A stretch of 64,000 nt of DNA from Sebastes aleutianus (Eukaryota; Chordata; Actinopteri; Perciformes; Sebastidae), in the NCBI GenBank assembly GCA_916700875.1, contig CAKAKS010000060.1, forward strand, positions 2,899,334-2,963,333, in the 5' to 3' direction. Shown one piece after another: positions 47,853 to 60,803 of the stretch (position 1 is its first letter; each line of letters begins with the position of its first letter). The translations under genes and the position numbers were made by a program. The notes beneath the pieces were generated by a model. It saw nothing but the letters and a program-made list of their open reading frames with translations, was not told the DNA's origin and ran no database searches.

Positions 47853-48400
47853 TAGGGCTGGGATGCACCTATCTCCCGATTCGATACTATCACGATATTT
47901 GGGTGCCAATTCCATGTGTATTGCAATTCTACAAGTATTGCAATTCGATATTACGATTTATCGCGATTTTTGTTAACTTTTTTAACACTAGACCATAGGA
48001 AAAAGTTGAGGGACTTTTACTTTGGAAAATATCCAAATTGATAAAGTAAAATGTTTGATTTTCAGCATGTATGTAGTCAGAGATGTCCTGATGTCAAATA
48101 TATCAATCATTGTCAGGAATTATTTATTAATACAGTTCCCTCACAAATAAGTGGTATTTTCTTTTTAATTTATAAGGGACATGTAATGTTTTAAACCATC
48201 CATGAATATAATTCATCAATTTTATTTCCATATATGTAAACTGGGAAAAAAAAGTTAGGAAACTTGTGTTTGCTGGATTATTTCTCTGTTGTTACAATGC
48301 TAATTGGCATTGTATTTGACATCGTTGGAAAGCCTGTTTATTTACCTTCACAATGATGACCAACTTGTATGATACAATACGATAACGCTTCCTGTTCACG
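47853..48400. mobile_element. Interspersed repeat with GGGCTGGGATGCACC start
   Basis: The run TAGGGCTGGGATGCACC, CGATTCGATACTATCACGATATT and ATTACGATTTATCGCGATTTTTG is of a type I recall as a frequent fish hAT-like non-autonomous element. The 3' boundary is uncertain. No transposase frame remains. Confidence 0.5.
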
Positions 48401-49841
48401 ACAGTTAGCATGCAGCTTTAGCCGTGATGTCTAGCTCTGCTTTTCCTGCATACTTTGTATTTAACATGTGAGGTTGCAGGTCGTATCCACGCTGACCCTC
48501 CGCCGTCTTCTGCTCTCTCGTTTGGGCTCACTGCGGCCGGCTGCGTTTTGTTTTGGTGATGGATATAGGGAACGGATATGATGTGATGTTACTCTGATTA
48601 CAACAATAAAAGCATTAACTTCTGGAAATGTCACTGACCTCACTTTGCTGAGGACCCTTAGGTGGCCCCAAGTCCTATCTGTGAGAACCCCCGACTACTG
48701 TGGTATCAGTTTTAAGAAACAAAAGTAAAATGAAGGGAAAATGAAGCAGACTGCCATTGTAGGCAGCTTGCATGTAATTGTCCCGTTGTTATTTCGAGCC
48801 TGTTAATTTCACAGCACCAGTTGGAGTTGTCCATCTGTTTATCAAAGGTTAACTGCCTCCACACTTATGAAGCGTACGTTTCTCACGATGCTCAGAGTTT
48901 ACAACATGCAGTGGATTGTCTGTGACGCATCTGAAAAGTTCGTCTTCCCCTCTGATAACAGAGTAAATGACAGGTTTTGTCACAGCATGTCTGGTATAAA
49001 TAACTGGGAAGGAGGAATGTAAACTCAACCTGAACTTGAGAGGAAATTAAAGCAGAGGAATGAGAGGAAATAAAGTAGTAAATATAAAGACGCGTATAAA
49101 AGTTCACATTTATTATACATGATTTTTATTGTTAATATAAAAAAGGATTGACGGGTCGGACAATCAGAGAGAACAATTACTATTTATGATCTGTTTCACA
49201 CTGCTTTCCCCATGGAGGAGTCTGCAGATGAGTGAAAGCTTTGGTGAATGTGGAGAGAACAGAATGGGCAGACAGTCCAGTTAATGGCCATGCATCACCG
49301 TAGTGGTAGGAAGGTAGGAAGCTGCAGTTCCTGGGTGTTGATTTAATGGACAGCCTGTCACTTCCTTGTCACTTCACCAAGATAATTTTACTTCACCCAT
49401 CTTGTGTGTGTGTGTGTGCTGTGTGTGTATTCTCAACAGCCGTTACGGGCGATTTTTAAATGAAGCATGCTGGTTCACAAGCATGCCAAGGCCACCCTCT
49501 CTGGGCATTTTTGTTCCTACAGTAGTTAGTTTGGAGAAAAAAATTTCAAAATGAATGCTGTTTTGGTTTGTTTCTCCGCATACAGTAATAACAGAACAAA
49601 GAAAGAGGCTTTTTGTTGTGTTTCTCAACCAGCACCGCAGAGCTTTGTTTTGACAGATGATCATGTAATCCGTCTGTTTTGAAACACACTGTGAATAATG
49701 GCTTAAGGCAAGTTTTTATAAAAGTCCTTCCCCATACCAAATTTCTGACCAGAGAAAGAAATGACTGCTCCCACATGGCACTTGTTGATAATGTCGGGTT
49801 TGCTTGGTGTTTTTTTTGCCATTTAAAACACAGCTGAACGA

Positions 49842-50412
49842 ATGCAGAAATGCACATTCAAACCTCTGCAGATGATCCAGAACCCTGTTGCTCACAAAAC
49901 AGCAACAAAAACGGCTCACGCCTACCTGAACTCCCTCTTCAAGGTCTACACACCCTACCGCCAACTACGCTCTGCCAATGAAAGGCGCCTGGTACTCCCA
50001 TCACAACAGGGCCCTAAGTCACTAGCTAGATTCTTCTCCTCTGTAGTCCCCCGGTGGTGGAATGACTTACCGACCTCCATTTGATCCGCAGAGTCCCTTT
50101 CCACCTTTAAGAAAAAGCTAAAGACCCAGCTCTTTCATGAACACCTCCGCACCTAATGACACTGATGCTATTGATGATGTTGATGACGATGATATTGATG
50201 ATGTTGATGACAAAAAAAACTAAAATCTGCTTCTATACACCCTGTGCATTGCATCTGTGCACTGCCTGTAGGCACCTACTGTATGTCCAATCGGACTTGA
50301 ATCCGTTGTTTGCACTTACTCACGTTGTTCCCTCCTATCTACATCCTTGCTTGTGTTGTACGAACTCTCAGATGTACGTCCCTATAGACAAAAGCGTCTG
50401 CTAATTTTTAAG
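49842..50412 (+). pseudogene. L2-type LINE retrotransposon 3' fragment (dead)
   Basis: The forward frame at 49842-50084 encodes the tail of a non-LTR reverse transcriptase ORF, with LQMIQNPVAHKTATKTAHA, YRQLRSANERRLVLPSQQG and FFSSVVPRWWNDLPTSI. A TGA at 50082-50084 breaks it; the same frame then continues SAESLSTFKKKLKTQLFHEHLRT to a natural stop at 50153-50155. The region after is a degenerate (GATGATGTT)n stretch and ends with AAAAGCGTCTGCTAATTTTTAAG, the typical L2/Maui-like 3' tail. The usual LHWLPVxxR segment before it is missing, so the fragment is 5'-truncated and internally shortened. It is on the plus strand, 14 kb after tshz1. Confidence 0.8.
50157..50212 (+). repeat. Degenerate (GAT)n / (GATGTT)n array
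   Basis: The array sits in the 3' UTR of the L2 fragment, as trinucleotide runs often do in these LINE tails. Confidence 0.85.
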
Positions 50413-50749
50413 TTGTGGATTATTGTAGCAGTGGAGTGTGTTGGTGGATTCTCATATGCCGTAATGAACCTGACAAACCTGCAGCAAGAGAAGCAACTAC
50501 TGTGAAACACCTTAAATGAGACTGATGGTGTGTTTTTGCTGCAGCAATATGCAAACGTACAAGAGTTTAAAAAAGAAGCCGGTTGCCATGGTGACTTTTT
50601 TTTGCCCCAAAGAGTTTGTGAATTCTGCTTCCTGTTCCTGAACCGTGGATGGAAGTGACACCATGTGACTGCGCTACCAACACATTTTCTCCACGGCTAG
50701 CCCCACCCAGCCTCCGACATCCGGCACCCAGTAACCCCCCCCCCCCTGC

Positions 50750-51040
50750 CACACACACACACACACACCTCACCACCCTGCTTCTCCTTTGTTAAGCCAA
50801 GCTCGGAGTGCCATAGACACAGATGAAGGCGTGGAGAAAACACATGCCAAAAAGGCCCCCCTGCCACTCTCACTCTTGCACAGCGACAATGATAGGCTGT
50901 CATCACACAGCGATCAGCACTGTCACCCACAACATTGCCGTGCACAAACACACACACGTACACAAGCGCAGGCATGCACACTGACGCACACACACACAAA
51001 CACGCATATACACAGGCGTACACACACACATACACAGGAC
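50750..51040 (+). repeat. CA-rich region
   Basis: A pure CA run (50752-50768) and a degenerate CACACA-rich stretch (50943-51038) are interrupted by unique sequence. Confidence 0.85.
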
Positions 51041-51049
51041 CCACGGCTG

Positions 51050-54000
51050 TGAAAATCCGCACCAGCCTCGACAACACTGACAACCAAGTCACTGCTGTCA
51101 CTTCAGTTATTTTTACACTGGGGCCTGACAACACATCAAAAATCCCTCTCGCTATGGGAACAACATGAGACCACTGCATCAAGCCCATTAGACGCCACGT
51201 GTCACATCAAATATCTAATTATCTGCTATTCAATATTCCCAATTAAGTTAGAGATGTTCACTATGCACATCCACACAATAATTCACCACAGTGTTGTGTA
51301 TGCAAACTGAGATGATAAGCCTGGCCTAGCTGTAAAAAAAAAAGAAGAAGAAAAAACACAGCTGCATTGCTGTCCTGGTGACAGTGAGAAGGCTGAGGTG
51401 GATCCTGGAGAGAGTGATCGCTTGCTGTGGTTCAGTCCTGTTTTCTGCAGATACAATCTGACCAGAAACAAAGAGAAAGCGAGACACAGAAAGAGTCAGT
51501 TATTCTAGTATTTTTTTTTTTTGTCCAGACTGGTGCAGGAAGAGTTAACTTTCTTGGCCCTGGCTGCTGTCAGCAAGCAGAAGGCAGCTATGTGATGAGT
51601 CTGATTGGCGGCCGATGGCGGTGAGATCAGTGGCAGGGCTGTGCGATGGATGCCATCTTGGCCGGCTTGTGATGTGCAGTTTGTCGCCCGGGCTACACTA
51701 GGAAGGAAAGCCTTGAAAATACTGCTGGCTGTCACTCAAAGAGAAATGTGGTGTAGTTCCAAAAAAAACCTTCACCAAATACCTTTTTGTTTGCTATCTC
51801 TCCTTTTCACAGCCACTAGGACGTGATACACAGTGTTATAGTAGTAAATAAAAAGGTGAGTGAGCTGCTGTTGGTGATAATCAGAAGGATAACGATTACT
51901 GAACAATAAGTGCAATCCTCCTTTAACCTAGGATACGGCTCACTACTATACCACCTAAAAGTGATTCAAGTAAGACTAAAAAGGGGTGCAAACAGTCCAT
52001 TTGGGTCACCCTGAACAAGGTCGCTGAACGAGAGTCGTAGTGAACGAGGGTCTTAACGAGAGTCGCGCTGAGCAGCCTCTCTCGGCGGTTAACCTGGCTC
52101 TTATACACTGCACATGCAACATACAGAAGCAAGATTTTTGGATTCACTCCCGCTTGCGAATCAAGTTTACTCGTTCCTCTTTAAGAGTCGTTTACGAATC
52201 ACTACGTAGAGTACCTAAACCACAAAATGGGTCATTTGTCAGTGGCTTTCAAATCAATCCATGTGACTATTCTAAAAAGCAACTCGTATTAGCAATTCAT
52301 AATCCTTCACCTCTATGGTTAAGTCTAAAGTTCAGGTAACTAAAACTGTCTAGTTATGGTTAAGAAAAGATTGCCTTGATAGTTTAAAGAAACCAGTGTT
52401 AACTGACGGAAGGAAGCGGGATGCAAACCGCAGTTTCTGGTGTTGTCACACACACTTTATAAGGCCAGCCATCCACCCTGACGTCCTCCTTAAGAGGTTT
52501 TATGGCAGTGTGACGTCAACCGTCTTTAACCTTTGCTGCTGAAAGAAGACCACCTTTATTCATACACAACTGCAAGAGGAAAATGTAGATATAGAAGTCA
52601 TTCAAAGCTTTTGAGTAAACAACTAATGCTGTCATTTTTCATTGAGGACAGTCTTAAAGAAACTGATGCTTAAAATATCAATTTTGAAAATCAGCAATAT
52701 CCTTCATGAAATCTGCAGGCTACTATCTTGAGCGAAGGCTGCATTATTTCAATTACAAATTAAATATACTTCATGTCATAAGTGGGTGAAGACTGGGCTG
52801 TGTCGAGGATGCAAATATCCATGCAAACCACCAGTCAACTGGCTCCCCACACTTCAGGGAAAACCTCTCAACCATCCCACCCCCGACTCCCTCACCCCAT
52901 TTTTCCCCATTAGCCCCTTGTTTGCCATGACAGAGTGGGATTAAACACTGTGTAAAATGTTACACTTCTGAGCAGCTCCCTTTTGAAATTTAGTGACAAA
53001 ACAGGCAAATTAAGCCTTTGCCCCCATGCAGTCTCCCCCTCCCTCCCTCCCTCCCTCCCTCCATCCATCCCCCCCATGTATGTTTGTAGCCTGAAGCGAG
53101 GATCGCCGCCTCATCGCAGACAGTCGAAGGAGGACGGCAGGGTCAGCTTTGCCTGCAGGCACGGGGCCCCTCAGAGCTGCAGCAGCCGCTCATTTCATCC
53201 CTCAGACAACATGTACTAGAACAGAGGCCCCGGCACTATCTGCTGACCAGGAAGTAACACAATAACATCAGCAAAGCAAAGCAGACAAATGAGCACAGGA
53301 TCAACGGCTGGCAAAATGAAAGAGGTTACTTTGCCATTAACCTCAGATGGTATGTGGAGTACACATTTATGACATTTTAAAATATTTGTTAACACTTGAA
53401 GAGGTGCTCATTTAAGCTTAGAAAGAGAATAAAACCTTTCCGCAAGGACGGTCGCACGCACATGAGCTGAAGTGGAATCGTGATGAGGAAAGGTTTGGAT
53501 CCCAAAGCTCCTCAAAGTTTTCCATTTTCTCCACCCATCCACGTCCGCATAGTTAGAAAATGTTGGATGTGAAACCTGCTGCACGGAACCCCCGCAAAGG
53601 GCCGTGTCTGATGGTGTGACTTCACTTTGGTCGTGCGGACACTCGAGACCCTCACAGATACGTCAAGCATAAATTACGTTTTACATTGCATGTAGCCATC
53701 CAACCACTGCACACTACTGCCAATGACCTCAACACAGCATAATACATCGTCCAGTATCTCTTACTGTCACTTCTAAGACATTTACAAAATCACGACAACA
53801 GTAACAACCGGTTTAGCTTTAATTTAATGTGAAATGTTGGCCCTCTACAAACATTTTCTAGTTAAGGGCTCAGTAAGAAACATTTTGTTTGGCTTCATTT
53901 ATTCAGCCAGACATTGCTATTTCTCATGGATGTAGCGAGGTAGCTACTTAGCTCGGTGGTAAGATGACGACATGGATTCTGAATTTCGCCTACACAGCTC

Positions 54001-54170
54001 TGATTGGTCAACTGTTTTTCTAACCAGGGGGCGCAGATTTCTAAAAAAAATATATAATCAAAAATGCTATTGTCAAGGAATTCCTGTTTACTGTAGTTAA
54101 TTCAATTACAAGTCAATTTATTCTCGATACTAGGTTTTAAATGACTTAAAATAAGATTAGTGTTATTCTT
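51050..54170 (+). other. Downstream non-coding region, third part
   Basis: The sequence is unique, with a (CCCT)n array at 53036-53062, an octamer at 52809-52816, and a stretch of CGAGAGTCG/GAACGAGGGTC repeats at 52025-52070. None of the open frames has a recognisable domain. Confidence 0.5.
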
Positions 54171-54177
54171 GTTAGAT

Positions 54178-54505
54178 ACCAATCTATCTGGTCCCCAGAG
54201 GATGAATCCTGATGACGCCACTAGCAGGTCAAAGTTTTTACTTATCCTTTGAAAGGTCTCTACGTGATGGATTGGGACATAATTTGGTGTAGATATTCAT
54301 TTTCCCCAGAGAATGAATATCAATGACTTTAGTGACCCCCCTGGCTTTTCATCTAGCGCTATCATTAGGTCAAATTTTTAATTTGTCCAATACTTTAGTT
54401 TGTATGACCAAATCCCTGCACAACTAAGGACATTCCCACCAGTGTTTGTTCTACTTTGTGTTCAACTAGCAAATATTAGCACGTTAACACTCTAAACAAA
54501 GATGG
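54178..54505. mobile_element. Interspersed repeat fragment (GGTCCCCAGAGGATGAATCC type)
   Basis: The phrases GGTCCCCAGAGGATGAATCC, TAGCGCTATCATTAGGTCAAA, TTTGTCCAATACTTTAG and TTAGCACGTTAACACTCTAAAC occur in the order I recall from a highly abundant fish repeat. A second GAGAATGAATATCAATGAC phrase suggests an internal duplication. No coding frame is visible. Confidence 0.6.
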
Positions 54506-54617
54506 TAAGCATGGGAGAAATTACTTGCATTGGTGTTGTCAAAAATATTGAATTATCGCTACATATCGATACTGAATATTTGAAATGATTTCCATTTTCT
54601 GCAGTGTCTATGTAAGG

Positions 54618-54685
54618 GATAATGTACAGCGAGCCGGTCTTTGTTGTGAAAGAAACCCCAACAGGGTGATGCCGTACACCGACGC
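54618..54685. mobile_element. Half copy of the foldback repeat
   Basis: ATAATGTACAGCGAGCCGGTC and AGGGTGATGCCGTACACC match the left arm of the 45988 element with a few changes, but the right arm is missing. Confidence 0.75.
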
Positions 54686-55790
54686 TCATCAAAATTCACG
54701 AGTGTGGTATTTATTGATGAATTTTATGTCGTAGAACAAAACGTTAACATCTCTTCAGCTTGTGTTAACCACAGACCTTATTTCAGGCATCTAACTAAAA
54801 TCCTATTCAAAAATACCCATTGACTTTCAGTCGAGGGAACAGGAAGTGCTAAAATACTAACTCATTTCTTGGTTTTAGGACTCATTCCTGTAGCACTCTA
54901 TAAATCCTCATGCAAGCCAAAAGACTAAAACTTGAAACAAGATGTTTGAGACCGTCGGTGTTGTACAGCTTTGTAACGTGATTATTTGGCATAAAGTGCC
55001 TCTTGTACAGTTGCAACATGTTGCTTAACAAATGTAATGTAAAGGCTTTTAGACGACATCTTAAGCTAATGGAAAGCACTTTGTTAGTTCTCTGTTAATT
55101 AGATGTGAATTATCATTTGTAGAAAGACAGACGAAAAGATTTCTATATGGTATTTTATAGTTAATCAAATTAGTTAGTGATCATCATTTGCTAGTCACAA
55201 AAAAAGCTGTAATTTATATTTTCCTCTTAAACTTAAATCTGTTGGCAACACAATTGAGTGTTTCCATAGGTTTTTTTTTATGCTGGCTATAGAAACTAGA
55301 CGAAGGGCATATCTATATGACTTTGGTCCTTAATGAGGCCTGTTCTGGCTTTTTAAAAACTGAGACAAGGTCCTTATCAGATGCTTTCTCCCTGGGGATT
55401 GTCACCCTTTGCGGAGTACGTTTCCACGTAAGAGAGATTTCCCTGACACAAAGGCATCTCTCGTCTATCTGCAAAGCTTCTTGAAGTGTTTATCCACCAG
55501 AACTGACAGAGAGCTGACTTTAATTAGCACCGTCTCCCTTTTTACACCCCCTCCACAACCCCCCCCTTACCCTCGTCAGATTGCATAACTTCGAACTGAA
55601 CCGTATATTAGGTTTTTATTCACTGATGTTTTTGAAGGACCAGTTCATAGAGAGAGGGAGAGCGAGCCGGCTGCTCTCCTCATTTATGGCACATAATTAA
55701 AACTAAATGACAATTCCACTCTCCTATTTAATTAACCACTTTAGATAAAGCAAACACACATACAGTATGGTACAGAAACGCATATTCGCA

Positions 55791-55791
<1 letters not shown>

Positions 55792-55851
<60 letters not shown>
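55792..55851 (+). repeat. (CA)n microsatellite, 60 bp
   Basis: This is a pure CA run, the longest simple repeat downstream of the gene. Confidence 0.97.
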
Positions 55852-55989
55852 AATCTCATCCAGAAGGCACACACAAACCATCGCCCAAAAGCAGGTCACA
55901 CCCCCCAAGTCTTATTAAACCCCATAATATTTCAATCTGGGGCTTTACTGACTCCGGAAAGGGAAAGCCGCCCCTCCCTTGATGCTTTT

Positions 55990-56300
55990 TCGGGGGGGGA
56001 TGTCAGTCAACTTGACACCCTGTAAATACTCTCTCAAGCTCCCGTTTCAGCTATTCCCCCCTCTGTCCAATCATTTGTGAGTTTTCTCAGTGTTAATGAT
56101 GAAGGGTTTAATTCATCATAACAGTATTTGCACAACCTCTAATTAGCAGCAACACTCGTACAACAATGCCAGCGTTATCTCCTCATGCAAATGAGCTCTC
56201 AGTCTGTTGCGTTTGCTAATTTTATGAAACGGCAGGGCGATAACTACGCAGCCTGTGCTAATCTTCCCTGCGTTTAACCCTGGTTTTCTTTTTAATCCGC
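55990..56300 (+). promoter_or_regulatory. Candidate conserved non-coding element with palindromic octamer
   Basis: High-complexity sequence contains GTTAATGATGAAGGG, CTAATTAGCAGC, a POU octamer within the palindrome CTCATGCAAATGAG (56182-56195), GCTAATTTTATG and GTGCTAATC. No repeats interrupt it. It looks like a developmental enhancer 20 kb downstream of tshz1; conservation is not verified. Confidence 0.45.
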
Positions 56301-56439
56301 CATCCATAACAAACAAACAACAAACAATAATCCTATTATCGGCATGATGATTCCTCTTCTTTTGACTTTTTTAAATTTTACTCTAATTTAATCTCAGTTA
56401 TGGGCAGAGAAAACACATGCACGTCCTCTATACATTCAG

Positions 56440-56640
56440 ATTTTTACTCCAGATGAGCGTATTGAGCTCATCAATACAAGTCCCCTGATAGACTCCCGGT
56501 GATAACATCCATATAATATTATGCCATCGGAAATGAATGGTTAATTATATGCCATGTTGTGCCTTATACCACTGTGGAGCCTGGAGTATAATGGATAAAA
56601 TTCAATTAGCACCAGACTGAGGTGTATTAAGGCGTGTACA
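56440..56640 (+). promoter_or_regulatory. Candidate conserved non-coding element
   Basis: Unique sequence contains GAGCTCATCAATAC, GGTGATAACATCC, ATGGTTAATTATATGCC and TTCAATTAGCACC. With the preceding block it forms about 650 bp of dense AT-rich motif sequence. Confidence 0.4.
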
Positions 56641-57320
56641 GTGCACACATTCATTGTCTACTATTCCTAAATTATACTCATGATGTTCATGTATGTGATC
56701 AAGCCAGGCAGTGTGTTTATTGTGTGGATGTGGGGTGTGTGCGTATGGTGGTGGGTGGCGGGGGTCTGGCTTGTTATGGCCCCGGGTTCACTAACCTTGT
56801 CCATATTGACAGCTCCTGCTATTAGGGGCCAAATCTGTGAGGGATCCCCGTGGTTAGATTAGTGAGAGATGAATGCTCTATGCCCGAGTGTGAATGTGTG
56901 CGTGCGTGTGAATGCTTTTGCTGTTTTGCTGATTACCCACTCTACCTGTTGTCACTGTGGGAGAAAATATCAGACATCGTCTCGTTTGCCTCAGCGACAC
57001 ACAGCAAATAACGCTATCAACACCCGTGGTAGTTTATACTCTAATTTCAAATACACTTAGAGTCACAGTATGACATCTTTAGTTAGACACCAAAGCGTCT
57101 CTAAGTCATGCTTAGATAGATATTTCATTACTATGACTACATCAATTGTGTGTGCGCACGTGTGTGTGCATCGTGGCCTACCTTGTGTTAAGCTGACACT
57201 CTGCTGTGACAGGTCATATTCAGTGACCTCACAGAGAGGACCTCCAACCCCTCATTTCACAAAGCTATTAAATGGCCAGTGAGGACACACACTTCCACTT
57301 TATATATGTATATACATACT

Positions 57321-57480
57321 AACCCGTTCTCTCTCCTAACTCGTCAAATACCGACGCTTGGTCAGTGCCTGTCGGCGTCTGATACCGACGCACCGATATC
57401 GGCTCTGTTTGACTTCTTCTCCATGGCAACGGTGGTCGAGGATCATGGGTATTGTAGTATGTATTTTGTTTGAGTGTGCA
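57321..57480. mobile_element. Interspersed repeat fragment (TCGTCAAATACCGACGC type)
   Basis: Two ATACCGACGC words 31 bp apart and CTCGTCAAATACC belong to a sequence I recall as repeated in percomorph genomes. Boundaries and class are unknown. Confidence 0.4.
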
Positions 57481-57769
57481 CAGTTTTGGATACACCTAGA
57501 TTTGTGTAATAACACAATGGCGTCAAACGAAGAAGCTGTCAATTACATGCTTACCTTCATTAGTAACAGTCTTCATCATTACCTGTTGAGGTGAGGCCCT
57601 GGGATGGTATGTCAAAGCACTGGTGTGTTTGCGTAACTGGGTCAGACTAGACAATTACAGGGCTGTAGGGTGCTGGTGTCAAGGGTGAGATGTTAAAGAG
57701 GGAAGTGGGGGGGTGGGGGTACGGAGCGGGGCGTCTAATGGATTGAGCTTGTGTTGATATGGCTTCTGC

Positions 57770-57920
57770 CGACATCCTCCTTCCTCTCTCTGAGCCCACC
57801 AGCCATTCCCTTAAAGATGTAATGACATCTCATAATTAGCATAATGTCCCAACTTGTCTGCTGCTTTTAGCTGTCACACTGTATTTGTCTGAGGCCAGCC
57901 AATTACAGCAGCGATGCACC
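57770..57920 (+). promoter_or_regulatory. Candidate conserved non-coding element
   Basis: The block holds AAAGATGTAATGACATCTCATAATTAGCATAA, in which GATGTAATGACATC is a near-palindrome (GATGT/ACATC), followed by GCCAGCCAATTACAGC. It is ended by a G17 run near 57924. The call is motif-based only. Confidence 0.38.
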
Positions 57921-58423
57921 GCGGGGGGGGGGGGGGGGTTACATCGGGGGCAAATAGAGGCTCACATGATCGGCCACATCACACTGGCTGTTATTCGCAA
58001 TAGAAGCCTAATGCACTGTTGACAGCATAAGACTTGACAATATGCTTGTAGATGCTTAGATGTTCAATGGGATCTGGAGTTAAACATGAGATCACTGACG
58101 TTGGCTTTGTTTAAAAAAAAAAAGAAAAAAAAAGCTATCACATGGTTAGTATCAGCCAGGACTGATTTGATAGATATGATACATTTACTGTAGTTTTATT
58201 TTACATTTACTGGAAATTGGTCTAAAGGCCCGGTGGTACAAGGAAATGCATCCGCTGTGCCACTCTCAGTAAGCAAGCTAGTTAGCTTGGTCACTAACGG
58301 GGCAATAAGTTCACACTGTCTATTCAAAATACATATTTATACTAGGGATGTTACGATTATAGAAATGTATTAGTCAGTACCAGTGAAATTTTCACGATTC
58401 TTGATACCAATTCAATAACATAA

Positions 58424-58980
58424 GTCCTGTTTCGACTGCAGGAACTTTCCCGCTGAACTAAGAAACTTTTGAGGAACTCTTTGTGTTTCGACTGCAGGGA
58501 TCAGGGTCTAAATTAAGTTCCGGGAACCTTTTACCCCGAAAAAAGGCCCTGGTCAGGGTGTAATACTTTCTGAAATTACAGGAACTTTCCTTCAAAACAC
58601 TCAACAGATGATTTACTGTGGAGACAGACGCTCTTAGTTTCATTTTCCTCTGCTGCATTTCATTCATTGCATCCAACGTGCATCAGTAAATATATGCAGC
58701 AGTAAATATCGTCACAGTGAGATGAAGTGTGTTTTTTAGATGAAACAGGCGGACACACTGAACTGCAGGCTGCAGACTGTGTTTACTGCTGCGACCACGA
58801 GCAGTCCTTGTCCCATTTCATGTTGCTTTTTCATACATCAGTGGACTAATTTACCTAATCTTTGCAGGTCTTTAGACCGCGGTGGAAACACAGATAACAG
58901 TGGGCTGAAGGAACCTTTTAGATCCTTGAAAAGTAATTCCAGGAACTAAAAGTCCCGCGAACTTTTGGTGGAATCCAAGC
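58424..58980. mobile_element. Candidate non-autonomous element with internal inverted repeats
   Basis: GTGTTTCGAC...GGTCTAAA near 58483-58512 is mirrored by TTTAGACC...GGTGGAAACAC near 58871-58891, and both ends are built from AGGAACTTT/AACTTTTGG words. It seems inserted in another repeat fragment (TTTTCACGATTCTTGATACCAATTC at about 58389-58413). A minus-strand frame inside (58458-58676) has no known domain. Confidence 0.42.
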
Positions 58981-59409
58981 TATACACTCCTTTATTACCG
59001 TTTGCATACTGGTTGCATACTGGCGAACTAAATTTATTCAAGTTTCTCACCAAAAATGATATTTTACAAGATTGCATTTGAACACATCATGATAATGTTA
59101 GAATTTACTTTCGCCCACTACTTATTTTTACTGATTATTTACGGCATTTACTGATTTTAATGATGTAAATCAGTGGCACTTCCCGTTAACGTTAGCCGTT
59201 ATGTAACCTATGTTAATATAACCTTAAGCAAATAAAAGGTTAAACAAATAAATACAATGTAAGCTAATTAAATGACATTTGTTATTAAGTTAATTAACAT
59301 TTACAGTCATAATTGTAGTTTACATGGTTGATTTTTTTCTATTTTACTTTGTGTACTGTTCCTTTAAACACGTACAGTGTAAACAGCGTAAACAGCGAAT
59401 CTGCGTAAC

Positions 59410-60803
59410 TGTAGCGTCACTTGCTGGTGAGAGAGGGAAATTAGAGAGAGAATAGCAGAGCGCAGGAGACGAGCGAAAGAGAAATCACGAACGAATGAAA
59501 AAGAGAAGTAAAATAAGAGTAAAGAAGCAAGTTTTATGAGTATTTTTTTAACATTTTTGGAAGATTTTGTGTTCACCTTCTGTCCACGTTGCTGGACTCG
59601 TTTCTTTTGTTTGAGAGTTGAACGAGGATTTGGTGAGTTACTGAATTTTACCGTGTCAATTAGCATGCTATTTTCTTGTTTTAAAGCTGAATGTGTATCA
59701 TACATTGCTAGTAGCTAAGCTAAGACACTTTGGATGTTTTATGATGTGCATTTTGTGTGTTTTCTTTGTGCAAAGCAAGTTGAGAAGCTACATGCAACAG
59801 GCACGGTCAAGTAGTTCTTGCTAGTAAAGTGAGGTGAAAGCCGCCATGTGCTGGGCGCGGTGCAGAATATGTTAACCATTAACCTGTGTTCAGGTGTTAG
59901 TCCTCCTCAAGTACTTCATTATTATAACTATGTAAGACTAAATTACTTTTCTGTGTATTGCACTGTTATACAACAGGCCAGGTTTTTTAGTTGAGAGGAT
60001 CGTTTGGTGTTTACACACCGAAGCTGGAGAATTGAGATGACGAGCCACCCGTAGGACAAATCCAGTTGGATGTGCGTCTGCTTCTGCAAGACCAACCTAC
60101 ACTTCAGAGATCAGGACACTGATTCATACTCCTGGATCGTGGTAGGACAGGTAGGTTTTTTGCTGCAACACGCAGTGGAGTTCATTTGAACTTATAAAGG
60201 ACTTAACAAAAGTACTGATCATACAAATTGATCAGTGTAATATTTTGGTTTCATGTATTGATTCTGTGTTAAACTGTTTTTTTTATTTTCATTTATTGTG
60301 CCGAATTTGTGATACAAAGAGGTTGAGTTACTGAAATTGTATTCACTTAATGGTTAAGTGAACTAAAGAGAAATAGAACTAAGGTCATAAAGAGGGCTAA
60401 CTGAGATAAAAATTAGAACTTAGTACTGAGTTAATTTAAAGAAAAACAAGAAACTAAATTACAACTTAAAGGCGCCTAAGTTGAAAAAATCTCCTGAACT
60501 TAAATAGGTTTAAATCAAACCAGAGTGAAATAGAATAGGGAGGAATACATGTTTGATGAGATTTTGGGTTTTATTTTCAATGTTTTCCAGTGATTTAAGT
60601 ACACAATTCCTGTCTGGTGTGTGAAATGTGTGATTTTGGTACCAATTAATGTGTATGTGTACTACTAACTTTTCATTATAAATAAGCCGGCAGTTCAAAC
60701 TTACTTCTTGGTCTGTGGTCTGTTATTCTTGAGTACTAGTTATAAACTGCTCCTCAGAACCTAGAACTGGTCCTAGCTATCTGTAAATACCTGCAGTGCT
60801 ACA
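59410..60803 (+). mobile_element. Possible solo LTR, about 1.4 kb
   Basis: The segment starts TGTAGC and ends GCTACA, exact 6-bp inverted TG...CA termini as in LTRs. An ATAAATAAG polyA-like signal followed by GGTCTGTGGTCTGTT near 60680-60725 would fit an R/U5 boundary. Flanking 5-mers (GTAAC and GTTAG) do not form a clean target duplication, and no second LTR or internal coding region is present. A chance match is possible. Confidence 0.3.
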
